Origin: Aquincola tertiaricarbonis
Lineage (GTDB): Bacteria > Pseudomonadota > Gammaproteobacteria > Burkholderiales > Burkholderiaceae_C
DNA length: 64,000 nucleotides
Direction of reading: 5' to 3'
Assembly: GCF_000969605.1 (NCBI RefSeq)
Contig: NZ_JZUE01000008.1
Span: forward strand, 1 to 64,000
Under the pieces are notes generated by a model, which did not search any database, was not told the origin of the DNA, and saw only the letters and a program-made list of their open reading frames with translations. Below are positions 51,312 through 58,928 of the stretch, in pieces (the stretch's first letter is position 1; each line of letters begins with the position of its first letter). The position numbers and the translations under genes are program-made.

Positions 51312-53381
51312 CTAGGTGGGCCTCGGCGCCACGGCATCGGTACTTTCCCCCGCGTTGTCGGTACCCTGCAACGGACCGCCGAGGCTGAAGTAGAAGCTCG
51401 CACCGCCCTTGGCCGGTGCTTCGGCGCGCACGGTGCCGCCGTGCCGCTCGACGATGCGCCGCACGATGGACAGCCCCAGCCCCGTGCCGTGGAACTGCTC
51501 AGCCGTGTGCAGCCGCTGGAACGGCTGGAACAGCCGGGCCGCGCGGCGGGCATCGAAGCCGGCGCCGTTGTCCTGCACCACGAACACGCCGGGCTCGCCG
51601 CTCGCGGCCAGGCGCACCAGCGGCAGCGGCACGTCGCGGGTGAACTTGGCGGCATTGCCCAGCAGGTTGGCCAGCGCCACCCGCACCAGGGGCGCGCTGC
51701 AGTGGGCCACCAGGCCGGGCTGGATCTGCCACTCCACGGGCACCGCACGCTCCACCCAGGGCAGCTCGGTGATCACGGAGCGGGCCAGCGCGCTCAGGTC
51801 CACCGGCTCGCGCACCAGCGGCGCGGAGCCCGACCGGGCCAGCTCCAGCAGCGCCGTGACGGTGTGCGACATGTCGCGCGCGGCCCGACCCTGCAGCGTG
51901 AGCCAATGGCGCTCGTCGTCGGCCAGGCGCTCCCAGGCGCGGGCACGCAGCATGTCCGCCAGGCCCACGACATGGCCGATGGGCGTGCGCAGCTCATGCG
52001 CCAGCTGGCGTGAGAAGGCCTCCAGGTCGCGGTTGTGCTGCTCCAGCTCGGCGGTGCGCTCGGCCACCTGACGGGCCAGTTCGGCATTGCGGCTGAGCAG
52101 CATCTTCTCGGTGCGCTTGCGCAGCGTCACGTCGCGGCCCACGCCGTGGAAGCCGAGGAAGCGGCCGTGCGCGTCGTGCCGGGGCTGGCCGCTTACCGAC
52201 ACCCATCGAACGCCGCGGCCGGGCACGCGCACCGCGTACTCGAAGTTGCTGAAGGGCCGCCGCTCCTCGAGCTGCCGGCGGTGGCGCTGCCACTCCTCCT
52301 CGCTGGCACCGTCGGCATAGGCATGCCAGCGGGTACGGCCGATGAAGCGCCGCGCGCCCACATCGCCCAGCAGGTCGGTGAGCATGTCGCCCACCACCAC
52401 GAAGCGGTGCTCGGCGTCGGTCTCCCAGTACCAGTCGGCGGACAGCTCGTTCATCACCGCATAGCGGCGCTCGCTGTCGTGCAGGCGTCGGAAGGCCAGC
52501 CGCTGCTCGGTGATGTCGCGGCCCACGCCTTCATGGCCGATGAACTGGCCGTCGTCGTTGCGGCGCGGGCGGCCGGTCAGGCCGATCCACACGGGCGAGC
52601 GGCCGGGCCGCCGCACCTCGATCTCCACATCACGGAAGTCGCGCCGCTGGTGCATGCACAGCATCAGTTCCGACCAGCCGGCCTCGGGCGGCTGGAAGAA
52701 GGGCACGCTGTCGTAGGTGTGGCCCAGCAGCTGGCGAGGCTCCAGTCCCAGCTTCAAGTGGGAGGACAGGTCGTCGGACACCCAGCAGATGCGGTGCTGT
52801 GCATCGGTCTCCCAGTACCAGTCACCGGACAACCGCACCCGCGCATGCCAGCGCCGCTCGCGCTCGCCCAGCAGCAGCTGCACCTCGCCAGCCGCGGCAT
52901 GCAAAGCACTGGAGCCGCGCAGGCTGTGCGCCCGCAGCGCCAGGATGGCGCCGGGCAGGTCGTCGTGCCGCAACCGCTCCGCAAAGCGCTGCACCGCCGC
53001 CACAGCCGAAGCCAGCCGCGCCACCAGCCGGTGCAAGGCCAGCGCGGCGGCCAGCCAGCCCAGCGCCAGGGCGGCCCACAACAGCATGCGCAGGTGTGCG
53101 GGCACCGGCGCGGCCAGCGCGGCCCAGGTCAGCCCGCCCATCAAGGCGGCCAGTGCGGTGAAACCCAGCGCGGCCAGCGCGCCGCCCGCCAGGCGCGGCG
53201 GCGGCAGTGCCGGCGGCTGGGTGTCCACCAGCACCCGCGGGTCCATCGCGGTGTCGGGCAGCTCCGCCTCGGCCAGCACGGTGGTGGACGGCACGGTGGT
53301 GATGTCGATCTCGGCCAGCCCCGGCCGCCGGCCGGCCAGCCGGCCGCGTACCGCGGCGGCGGGATCGGGCGGCGCGTTCAT
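51312..53381 (-). CDS. PAS-domain sensor histidine kinase
   Basis: Hybrid-less histidine kinase of 689 aa. Two transmembrane helices near residues 65-115 precede two PAS domains (about 175-300 and 305-430). The HisKA phosphoacceptor is His462 in SRQLAHELRTP, and the HATPase has N-box ANLLGNAAKF, G1 DNGAGFD and G2 GTGLGLSI. No receiver domain and no response-regulator gene are adjacent, so its partner is elsewhere. PAS1 and PAS2 look alike (both have WYWETDAxHR), indicating an internal duplication. Confidence 0.93.
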   Translation of the reverse strand: MNAPPDPAAAVRGRLAGRRPGLAEIDITTVPSTTVLAEAELPDTAMDPRVLVDTQPPALPPPRLAGGALAALGFTALAALMGGLTWAALAAPVPAHLRMLLWAALALGWLAAALALHRLVARLASAVAAVQRFAERLRHDDLPGAILALRAHSLRGSSALHAAAGEVQLLLGERERRWHARVRLSGDWYWETDAQHRICWVSDDLSSHLKLGLEPRQLLGHTYDSVPFFQPPEAGWSELMLCMHQRRDFRDVEIEVRRPGRSPVWIGLTGRPRRNDDGQFIGHEGVGRDITEQRLAFRRLHDSERRYAVMNELSADWYWETDAEHRFVVVGDMLTDLLGDVGARRFIGRTRWHAYADGASEEEWQRHRRQLEERRPFSNFEYAVRVPGRGVRWVSVSGQPRHDAHGRFLGFHGVGRDVTLRKRTEKMLLSRNAELARQVAERTAELEQHNRDLEAFSRQLAHELRTPIGHVVGLADMLRARAWERLADDERHWLTLQGRAARDMSHTVTALLELARSGSAPLVREPVDLSALARSVITELPWVERAVPVEWQIQPGLVAHCSAPLVRVALANLLGNAAKFTRDVPLPLVRLAASGEPGVFVVQDNGAGFDARRAARLFQPFQRLHTAEQFHGTGLGLSIVRRIVERHGGTVRAEAPAKGGASFYFSLGGPLQGTDNAGESTDAVAPRPT

Positions 53382-53426
53382 GCGCTTCCCGGGCGCGACG
53401 GCCGGAGGGCACTCATGGCAGCGCCG

Positions 53427-54068
53427 TCAGCGGGCCAGGTGCGAGGCCAGCACCGGGAACAGCTTCACCATCCCGTCGGCCAGCAGTTCCACCGCCATCG
53501 CGGCCAGGATCAGGCCCATCAGCCGCGTCATCACGTTGATGCCGGTGCGGCCCAGCGCCTTGGCGATGCGCCCAGCGGCCGAGAACACCAGGAAGGTGGC
53601 CAGCCCGATCACCACGCCATAGCCCACCAGCACCGCATGCTCGAACACGGTGCGTGTCTTCTCGGCGTAGATCACCATGGTGGAGATCGTGGCCGGCCCG
53701 GTGAGCAGCGGCACCGTCAGCGGCACCACGGCGATGCTGGCGCCGGCGTCCACCTTGGCTTCACCCTCGGCCAGGTCGCTGGGCTTGGTTTCGGGCTGCT
53801 GCGCATTCAGCATCTGCAGCGAGCTGATGAGCAGCAGCGTGCCACCGCCCACCTGGAACGAAGCGATGCTGATGCCGAAGAACTCGATGATCTTCAGGCC
53901 CGCCACCGCGCTCACCGCGATGACGCAAAAGGCGCTGAAGCTGCTCACGCGGATGGTGTGGCGGCGCTGCTCCCGCGTGAAGTGCTGGGTGAAGGTGATG
54001 AAGAACGGCACCGCCCCGATCGGGTTGACGATGGCCAGCAGGGCGATGAGCGGCTTCAGGAGATCCAT
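53427..54068 (-). CDS. MarC family integral membrane protein
   Basis: MarC/UPF0056 protein of 213 aa with six predicted transmembrane helices. It starts MDLLKPLIALLAIVNPIGAVPFF, the family hallmark (NPIGAVPFF near residues 15-23), and has VVPLTVPLLTGPATIS near 112-127. The substrate is uncertain; the once-proposed antibiotic resistance role is not supported for MarC, and a neutral amino-acid transport role has been suggested for relatives. It lies between the histidine kinase gene and an unassigned membrane-protein gene in the same direction. Confidence 0.92.
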   Translation of the reverse strand: MDLLKPLIALLAIVNPIGAVPFFITFTQHFTREQRRHTIRVSSFSAFCVIAVSAVAGLKIIEFFGISIASFQVGGGTLLLISSLQMLNAQQPETKPSDLAEGEAKVDAGASIAVVPLTVPLLTGPATISTMVIYAEKTRTVFEHAVLVGYGVVIGLATFLVFSAAGRIAKALGRTGINVMTRLMGLILAAMAVELLADGMVKLFPVLASHLAR

Positions 54069-54092
54069 GAGCGGCCAATCGTATCCGAGTGT

Positions 54093-55016
54093 TTACACAC
54101 TTCTTCGCCGCTCTCCGATCACGGAGAGGTACAGCGCGCACACGCCGCGCAGGTACACCAGCCCGGGCAGCGCGATGGCCAGCACGAACACCATGCCGCC
54201 GCCCACCAGGGCCGCCACGCCATGCGGCGTCTGCGCCACCGGCGCGCCAGCCGGACCCAGGCTGCGCAGGCCGAAGCCGAACAGGCCCGCCATCAACTGC
54301 TGCGGTGGCAGCTCCACGCCCGTCACCAGCACCGCCAGCGCCGACACCGCCCGGCCGCCGCTCACCACCACGAAGGTGGACAGCGCACCGACCGCGGCCG
54401 TCATCGCGCCCAGCACCGACACCATCAGCGCCGTGAAAAGTAGCCGTTCACGCGCCTGCTTGACGAGCAGGCGCAATGTGGTTCTCACGTCCAGGCCATC
54501 CCAGATCGCCGGACCGGCCAGCGGCCCCACCACGGCGGCCAGCACCAGCACGCACAGTCCCACCGCCACCACGCCCAGCGGCACCATGCCGGCAAACACG
54601 AAGGGCCCGACCAGCGGCAGCCGCGCTGCATACAGGCCGGCCGCCAGCACGCCGAGCACAGCGACCACCGCCAGCATCGCGGCCAGCATCACCAGCAGCA
54701 GGCGGTGGCCGGTGCGCAGCGCCTGCTGCACGGCATCAGCCACCTCGCGCCCGGCGCGCCCGCGCGCCTGGTCCATCAACAGCATGCCGGTGGCATTGCT
54801 GCCATAGAAGGCCACCGCGATCGCGGCCACGCCTTGCAGCACCGCCCAGCCCTGCGATTCCGCCTGCATGGACGAACCCGCCATCGCCAGCAACAGCCCG
54901 GCGGTGCTGAAAGTGAACAGCAGGGTATAGAGCGCCCGGCCGTGGCGCACCGCCTCGACGCTGGCAAGCAGGCGGGCCAGGGCCGCCAGGGGGTCACCGC
55001 GTCCGGGAATGCTCAT
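54093..55016 (-). CDS. Uncharacterised polytopic membrane protein
   Basis: A 307-residue membrane protein I do not recognise. It starts MSIPGRGDPLAALARLLAS and shows about six hydrophobic helices (for example ALYTLLFTFSTAGLLLAMAG, LLLVMLAAMLAVVAVLGVLA and GMVFVLAIALPGLVYL). It ends in a basic tail IGERRRSV. No transporter signature or enzyme motif is visible. It ends 24 bases before the marC-like gene and may be cotranscribed with it. It is divergent from the RNA-binding protein gene. Confidence 0.75.
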   Translation of the reverse strand: MSIPGRGDPLAALARLLASVEAVRHGRALYTLLFTFSTAGLLLAMAGSSMQAESQGWAVLQGVAAIAVAFYGSNATGMLLMDQARGRAGREVADAVQQALRTGHRLLLVMLAAMLAVVAVLGVLAAGLYAARLPLVGPFVFAGMVPLGVVAVGLCVLVLAAVVGPLAGPAIWDGLDVRTTLRLLVKQARERLLFTALMVSVLGAMTAAVGALSTFVVVSGGRAVSALAVLVTGVELPPQQLMAGLFGFGLRSLGPAGAPVAQTPHGVAALVGGGMVFVLAIALPGLVYLRGVCALYLSVIGERRRSV

Positions 55017-55226
55017 GGCCGCCCCATGATAAGTCCCGGTTCGGGTGCTCACCCCGCATTGGTGCGTCGCTTAGAAAACAACACTTGACAAGCAAGCGCT
55101 TGCGCATTTTTTGGAAGTTCTTTGTTAACCTTGCGCCCTCCGGGTATGGATGCGGCGCCTTCGCTTGAATGTTTCACGACGGGTTGAAGCTCCACATGGT
55201 GTTCTGTTAGAAGGAAGGTGTTCCCC
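55017..55226. promoter_or_regulatory. Divergent upstream region of the RNA-binding protein gene
   Basis: This 210-base gap is AT-richer than its surroundings. It contains TTGACA at 55085-55090 and the 12-base palindrome GCAAGCGCTTGC (55092-55103), followed by an AT-rich stretch and TGTTAA near 55123. These could form a promoter with an overlapping operator. The 5' leader then has AAGGAAGG just before the ATG at 55227. A TGTTTCAC half of a parS site at 55171 is incomplete. No gene is seen. Confidence 0.45.
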
Positions 55227-55733
55227 ATGGGAAACAAGCTCTACGTCGGAAACCTCGCATACAGCGTGCGCGACGAATCCCTCCATAGCGCGTTCGTGCA
55301 ATTCGGTACCGTGACGTCGGCCAAGGTGATGATGGACCGGGAAACCGGCCGCTCCAAGGGCTTTGGTTTCGTCGAAATGGCTTCCGACGCCGAGGCGCAG
55401 TCCGCCATCAATGGCATGAACGGCCAGGCCCTCGAAGGCCGTGCCATCGTCGTGAACGAGGCGCGTCCTCGTGAAGAGCGTCCGGGCGGCTTCCGCAGCG
55501 GCGGCGGCGGTGGTGGCGGCTACGGCGGCGGTGGTGGCGGTGGCTACGGTGGTGGTGGCGGCGGTGGCCGCAGCCCCTACGGCAGCGGTGGCGGCGGCGG
55601 TGGCCGCGGCGGCTACGGCAGCGGCGGTGGTGGCGGCGGCTACGGCGGTGGCGGTGGCGGCGGTGGTCGCGGCGGCTACAGCGGCGGTGGCCGTGGTGGC
55701 TACGGCGGCGGCAGCAGCAACGGCGGCTATTGA
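55227..55733 (+). CDS. RRM-domain RNA-binding protein with glycine-rich tail
   Basis: Single-stranded RNA-binding protein of 168 aa. An N-terminal RRM (residues 2-80) has RNP2 LYVGNL and RNP1 KGFGFVEM, with a DRETGRSKG loop. A C-terminal tail of about 80 residues is almost entirely Gly with Tyr, Ser and Arg (GGYGGG repeats). These proteins are widespread in betaproteobacteria and cyanobacteria, are often induced by cold, and are thought to be RNA chaperones. AAGGAAGG precedes the ATG. The repeated GGC/GGT codons make a low-complexity DNA tract (55497-55730). A set of three hairpins and a T-run follow the gene. Confidence 0.95.
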   Translation: MGNKLYVGNLAYSVRDESLHSAFVQFGTVTSAKVMMDRETGRSKGFGFVEMASDAEAQSAINGMNGQALEGRAIVVNEARPREERPGGFRSGGGGGGGYGGGGGGGYGGGGGGGRSPYGSGGGGGGRGGYGSGGGGGGYGGGGGGGGRGGYSGGGRGGYGGGSSNGGY

Positions 55734-55739
55734 TGCCAC

Positions 55740-55805
55740 GGGCCCTTCGGGGCCCCTGTCACGACAGGCAAGAAGGGCGAGGTGTTCGACACCCCGCCCT
55801 TTTTT
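55740..55805 (+). terminator. Three consecutive hairpins and intrinsic terminator after the RRM gene
   Basis: Downstream of the stop are GGGCCC-TTCG-GGGCCC (55740-55755), CCTGTC-AC-GACAGG (55755-55768) and a long GC stem GGGCG-A-GGTGT-TCG-ACACC-C-CGCCC (55775-55799) followed by TTTTTT. The last is a clear Rho-independent terminator; the first two overlap by one base and may stabilise the 3' end. Confidence 0.9.
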
Positions 55806-55817
55806 CATGCCCGGCGT

Positions 55818-56603
55818 CTACTCACCCTGCCTTGGCTTGCGCCCCCGGCCTGCCACAACGCGGTCGAAAAGTGCATTGGGCAAAACTCGCATCAGCTTGG
55901 CGACGACGCCCATTTGCCAAGGTATGACGCGGTAACTGACACCGGCTTCAATGGCGCGGTAGGCCTTGTCGGCAAAATCCGCGGGCGACATCAAAAACGG
56001 CATGGAATAAGGGTTTCGCCGGGTCAGCGGGGTATCGATGTAACCCGGTGCAACTGTCACTACCTTGACACCAAATGGCCGGCAAACTCCACGCAAGCTT
56101 TCGCAATAGCTGACCACCGCGGCCTTGCTGGCGCAGTAAGCCCCATGTCCCGGCAAGCCGCGGATGGCGGCAACGCTGGCAATGCCCACCAGCGTGCCGG
56201 CGCGTCGCGCGTACATCGGCTGCAGAAAGGGATGGAAAGTGGCCGCCATGCCGAGGTTGTTGGTCTCGAAGGTGGCCCGCATCACCTCCAGGTCGGCCTC
56301 GATGGCGCTGTCCATGCCGATGCTGATGCCGGCATTGGCGATCACCACGTCCGGCAGGCCCTGGCGCGCAATGCAGGCGTGGCCGGCCGCCACGATGGCG
56401 GCGGTGTCGCGCACGTCGGCGTTGTAGGTGGCCCAGCGTTCGGGTGCGTATCCCTGCGCCGTGGCCCAGGCGGCGGTGTCCTCGCTGCGCCGTGCCACCA
56501 GGGCCAGCCGCCAGCCGGCGGCATGGAAGCGCGCCGCCAGCGCCTGTCCGATGCCGCTGGACGCACCGGTGATGAACACCAGCGGCCCGGCCGCGGCGGT
56601 CAC
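55818..56603 (-). CDS. Short-chain dehydrogenase/reductase (SDR)
   Basis: Classical SDR of 261 aa. The cofactor motif TGASSGIG lies at about residues 12-19, NAG near 90, and the catalytic YCASK near 156-160. NAD(P)H-dependent oxidoreductase of unknown substrate. It begins with GTG overlapping the lptC stop as GTGA (56600-56603), so it belongs to the kdsD-kdsC-lptC transcript. A longer frame upstream runs over lptC and kdsC and is not coding. Its place where lptA normally follows is unusual. Confidence 0.88.
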   Translation of the reverse strand: MTAAAGPLVFITGASSGIGQALAARFHAAGWRLALVARRSEDTAAWATAQGYAPERWATYNADVRDTAAIVAAGHACIARQGLPDVVIANAGISIGMDSAIEADLEVMRATFETNNLGMAATFHPFLQPMYARRAGTLVGIASVAAIRGLPGHGAYCASKAAVVSYCESLRGVCRPFGVKVVTVAPGYIDTPLTRRNPYSMPFLMSPADFADKAYRAIEAGVSYRVIPWQMGVVAKLMRVLPNALFDRVVAGRGRKPRQGE

Positions 56604-57262
56604 CGGGCGGACCTCGCGGCGGGCTGGAAGCGCGCCTTCACCGGGCCCTTGAACACCGCCTGCTGGGTGAGGTGGTTGTATTCCAGGCCACCCGCGCGGA
56701 TCTCGCTGCCGCCCTGGCGCAGCACCACCGGCAGATGCGAGCGCAATTGCTCGGTGCGTAGGAAGGCATGCAGGAACTCGCCTTCGAAGCGCATTGGCGG
56801 TGCATTGCCCGGACCGCCGCTGCGCTCGATCTGGGCGCCGCCCAGCAACTGCACCTCGCTGGCGTCGGCATTGCTGAGCGCACGGCGGGCCGTGGCGTGG
56901 GTGCGCGAGCCGTCGGCCGAATAGGACTGGATGCGCACCGTGTCCACTTCCACCGTGTCGCTGTCGGGAAAGTGGCGCAGCTGGTCGCCTTCCAGTTGCA
57001 GCAGCAGCCGGCCGTCGTCGGCGAAGCGCTGCAGGGTGAAGCCCTGCATCGTGTAGTCCGGGTCGCTGCGCACCGGCGCGCGGGCCGCGTCGGCCGGGGC
57101 GCCGGGCGTGTTGTTCACGAGCCACCAGGTAGCCAAGGCCAGCAGCCCCATCAGCAGCAGCGGCAGGTAGGAGGACAAGGCCTCGCGCAGCCGCCAATGC
57201 CAGGGCATGCGCGGCGCCGCATGGGCCGGCGCGGCGGGCGGAGCCAGCAGCGGCAACTCCAT
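56600..57262 (-). CDS. lptC: LPS export protein LptC
   Basis: LptC of 220 aa, the inner-membrane-anchored periplasmic bridge protein that passes lipopolysaccharide from LptB2FG to LptA. One transmembrane helix (about residues 34-52, LPLLLMGLLALATWWL) is followed by the DUF1239 beta-jellyroll (YTMQGFTLQRF, ATARRALSNADASEVQLLGGA, LPVVLRQGG). The ATG overlaps the kdsC stop as TGATG (57260-57264). In most betaproteobacteria lptA and lptB follow; here an SDR does. Confidence 0.9.
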   Translation of the reverse strand: MELPLLAPPAAPAHAAPRMPWHWRLREALSSYLPLLLMGLLALATWWLVNNTPGAPADAARAPVRSDPDYTMQGFTLQRFADDGRLLLQLEGDQLRHFPDSDTVEVDTVRIQSYSADGSRTHATARRALSNADASEVQLLGGAQIERSGGPGNAPPMRFEGEFLHAFLRTEQLRSHLPVVLRQGGSEIRAGGLEYNHLTQQAVFKGPVKARFQPAARSAR

Positions 57263-57855
57263 CAGGCGCTGTCCAAGGTGGTGAGCTGGCCGTGCAGCAA
57301 CCGTGCATAGGCGCCGCTGGCGATCAGCAGCAGGTCGCACAGCTCGCGGGCCGCACCTTCGCCGCCCTGCAAGCCGCTGACATGATGGGCCACGGCTTTC
57401 ACCTCGGCATGGGCATTGGCCGGCGCGCAGGCCAGGCCTGCGCGCACCAGCAGGGGCAAGTCAGGCCAGTCGTCGCCGATGACAGCCAGGTCGGCCCAGG
57501 CCACGCCCAACGCATCGATGGCCGACTGCACGACGGCCAGCTTGTCCTTCACGCCATAGTGCGCATGCTGCAGGCCCAGGTCGGCCACGCGGCGGCGCAC
57601 CGCCGGCGAATCACGCCCGGTGCAGATGATCGGCACGATGCCGGCCTGCGCCAGCAGCTTCAGGCCATGGCCGTCCAGGCTGTGGAAGGCTTTGAACTGC
57701 TCTCCCGATTCGGCGATGTAGAGCCGCCCGTCGGTGAGCACGCCGTCCACGTCGAACACGGCGGCCTTCATGCCCAGTCCGCTGCCCTGCGCCTTCAGCA
57801 GAAGCTCCGGTGCAAAGCGCAGCGCCGGTTCCAGGCTTGAGAGATCGAGCCCCAT
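57262..57855 (-). CDS. kdsC: 3-deoxy-D-manno-octulosonate 8-phosphate phosphatase KdsC
   Basis: HAD-superfamily phosphatase of 197 aa that removes the phosphate from Kdo-8-P, a step of lipid A core sugar synthesis. The nucleophile motif AAVFDVDGVLTDGRL is near residues 30-44; motif II ICTGRDS and motif IV VIGDDWPDLPLL are present. It has no cap domain, as expected for KdsC. The ATG shares a base with the kdsD stop (TGATG), showing tight coupling of the two pathway enzymes. Confidence 0.95.
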   Translation of the reverse strand: MGLDLSSLEPALRFAPELLLKAQGSGLGMKAAVFDVDGVLTDGRLYIAESGEQFKAFHSLDGHGLKLLAQAGIVPIICTGRDSPAVRRRVADLGLQHAHYGVKDKLAVVQSAIDALGVAWADLAVIGDDWPDLPLLVRAGLACAPANAHAEVKAVAHHVSGLQGGEGAARELCDLLLIASGAYARLLHGQLTTLDSA

Positions 57856-58856
57856 CAGATCACCTTCGCCCGCATGAGGTCGTTGCTGTTGATGGCGCCG
57901 ACCAGGCGGTCCTGCGCATCCACCACCAGCACGCTGGTGACGCGATGCTGCTCCATCACGCTGGCGGCTTCCACCGCCAGCACGTCGTCGCGCACGCGGC
58001 GCGGCGCGGTGTGCATCACCTCGTGCGCGCGGAAGGCACGCAGGTCGTGACCCCGCTCGATCAGCCGGCGCAGGTCGCCGTCGGTGAAGATGCCCTGCAG
58101 CACACCGCCTGCATCCACCACCGCGGCAAAGCCCAGGCCCTTGGCGCTCATTTCGTGCAGCATCGCCAGGAAGTCGGCGTCGGGCGCCACGCACGGCAGC
58201 TCGTCGCCCGAGCGCATCAGGTCGCGCACATGCATCAGCAGCTTGCGGCCCAGCGCGCCACCGGGATGGGATCGGGCGAAGTCCTGCTCATGGAAGCCGC
58301 GGGCATCCAGCAGCGCGACGGCCAGCGCATCGCCCATTGCCATCTGCGCGGTGGTGCTGGTGGTGGGCGCCAGGTTCAGCGGGCAGGCCTCGCGCTCCAC
58401 CTTGCACAGCAGGGTGTGGTCGGCATGCCGGGCCAGGGTGGAGTTGGCACCACCGGTGATGGCGATCATGGGCACGCCCAGGCGCTTGAGCACCGGCAGG
58501 ATGACGTTCAGCTCGTCGCTCTCGCCGGAGTTGGAGATGGCCAGCACCACGTCCTGCAGCGTGACCATGCCCAGGTCGCCATGGCTGGCCTCGCCGGGAT
58601 GCACGAACATCGCCGGCGTGCCGGTCGAGGCCAGCGTGGCGGCGATCTTGCGGCCCACGTGGCCGCTCTTGCCCATGCCCATGACCACCACGCGGCCGCG
58701 GCAGGCCAGCACCAGTCGCACGGTGTTGACGAAGGCGGTGGACAGCTCGGCACGCAGCGACAGCAGCGCTTCGGCTGCGATCTCGAAGGTCTGGGCCGCC
58801 AGGCTCAGCGCACGGTCGGCATCGAAGGCGGGAACCGCAACAGGCTCGGTGGTCAC
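57855..58856 (-). CDS. kdsD: Arabinose-5-phosphate isomerase KdsD
   Basis: SIS-domain isomerase of 333 aa converting ribulose-5-phosphate to arabinose-5-phosphate, the entry to Kdo synthesis. The SIS domain (about 45-180) includes VVVMGMGKSGHVGRKI and ISNSGESDE; the linker SHPGGALGR is typical. Two CBS domains follow (about 205-330). The start is GTG. It heads the leftward kdsD-kdsC-lptC-SDR unit and is divergent from the Kef-type antiporter gene, 72 bases away, an arrangement common in this group. Confidence 0.95.
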   Translation of the reverse strand: MTTEPVAVPAFDADRALSLAAQTFEIAAEALLSLRAELSTAFVNTVRLVLACRGRVVVMGMGKSGHVGRKIAATLASTGTPAMFVHPGEASHGDLGMVTLQDVVLAISNSGESDELNVILPVLKRLGVPMIAITGGANSTLARHADHTLLCKVEREACPLNLAPTTSTTAQMAMGDALAVALLDARGFHEQDFARSHPGGALGRKLLMHVRDLMRSGDELPCVAPDADFLAMLHEMSAKGLGFAAVVDAGGVLQGIFTDGDLRRLIERGHDLRAFRAHEVMHTAPRRVRDDVLAVEAASVMEQHRVTSVLVVDAQDRLVGAINSNDLMRAKVI

Positions 58857-58928
58857 GTGACAGATCGCTCACTTAGGATCGGGCATTCTAGGTTGGCAGG
58901 CATGGCGCTTGCGCTGGGTCCACGCCGC

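Noticed and set aside
55168-55183. A fourth parS upstream of the RRM gene
   Set aside because: Only TGTTTCAC matches; the second half of the palindrome is absent.
55497-55730. A DNA repeat element of GGC/GGT units
   Set aside because: It is the coding sequence of the Gly-rich tail of the RNA-binding protein.
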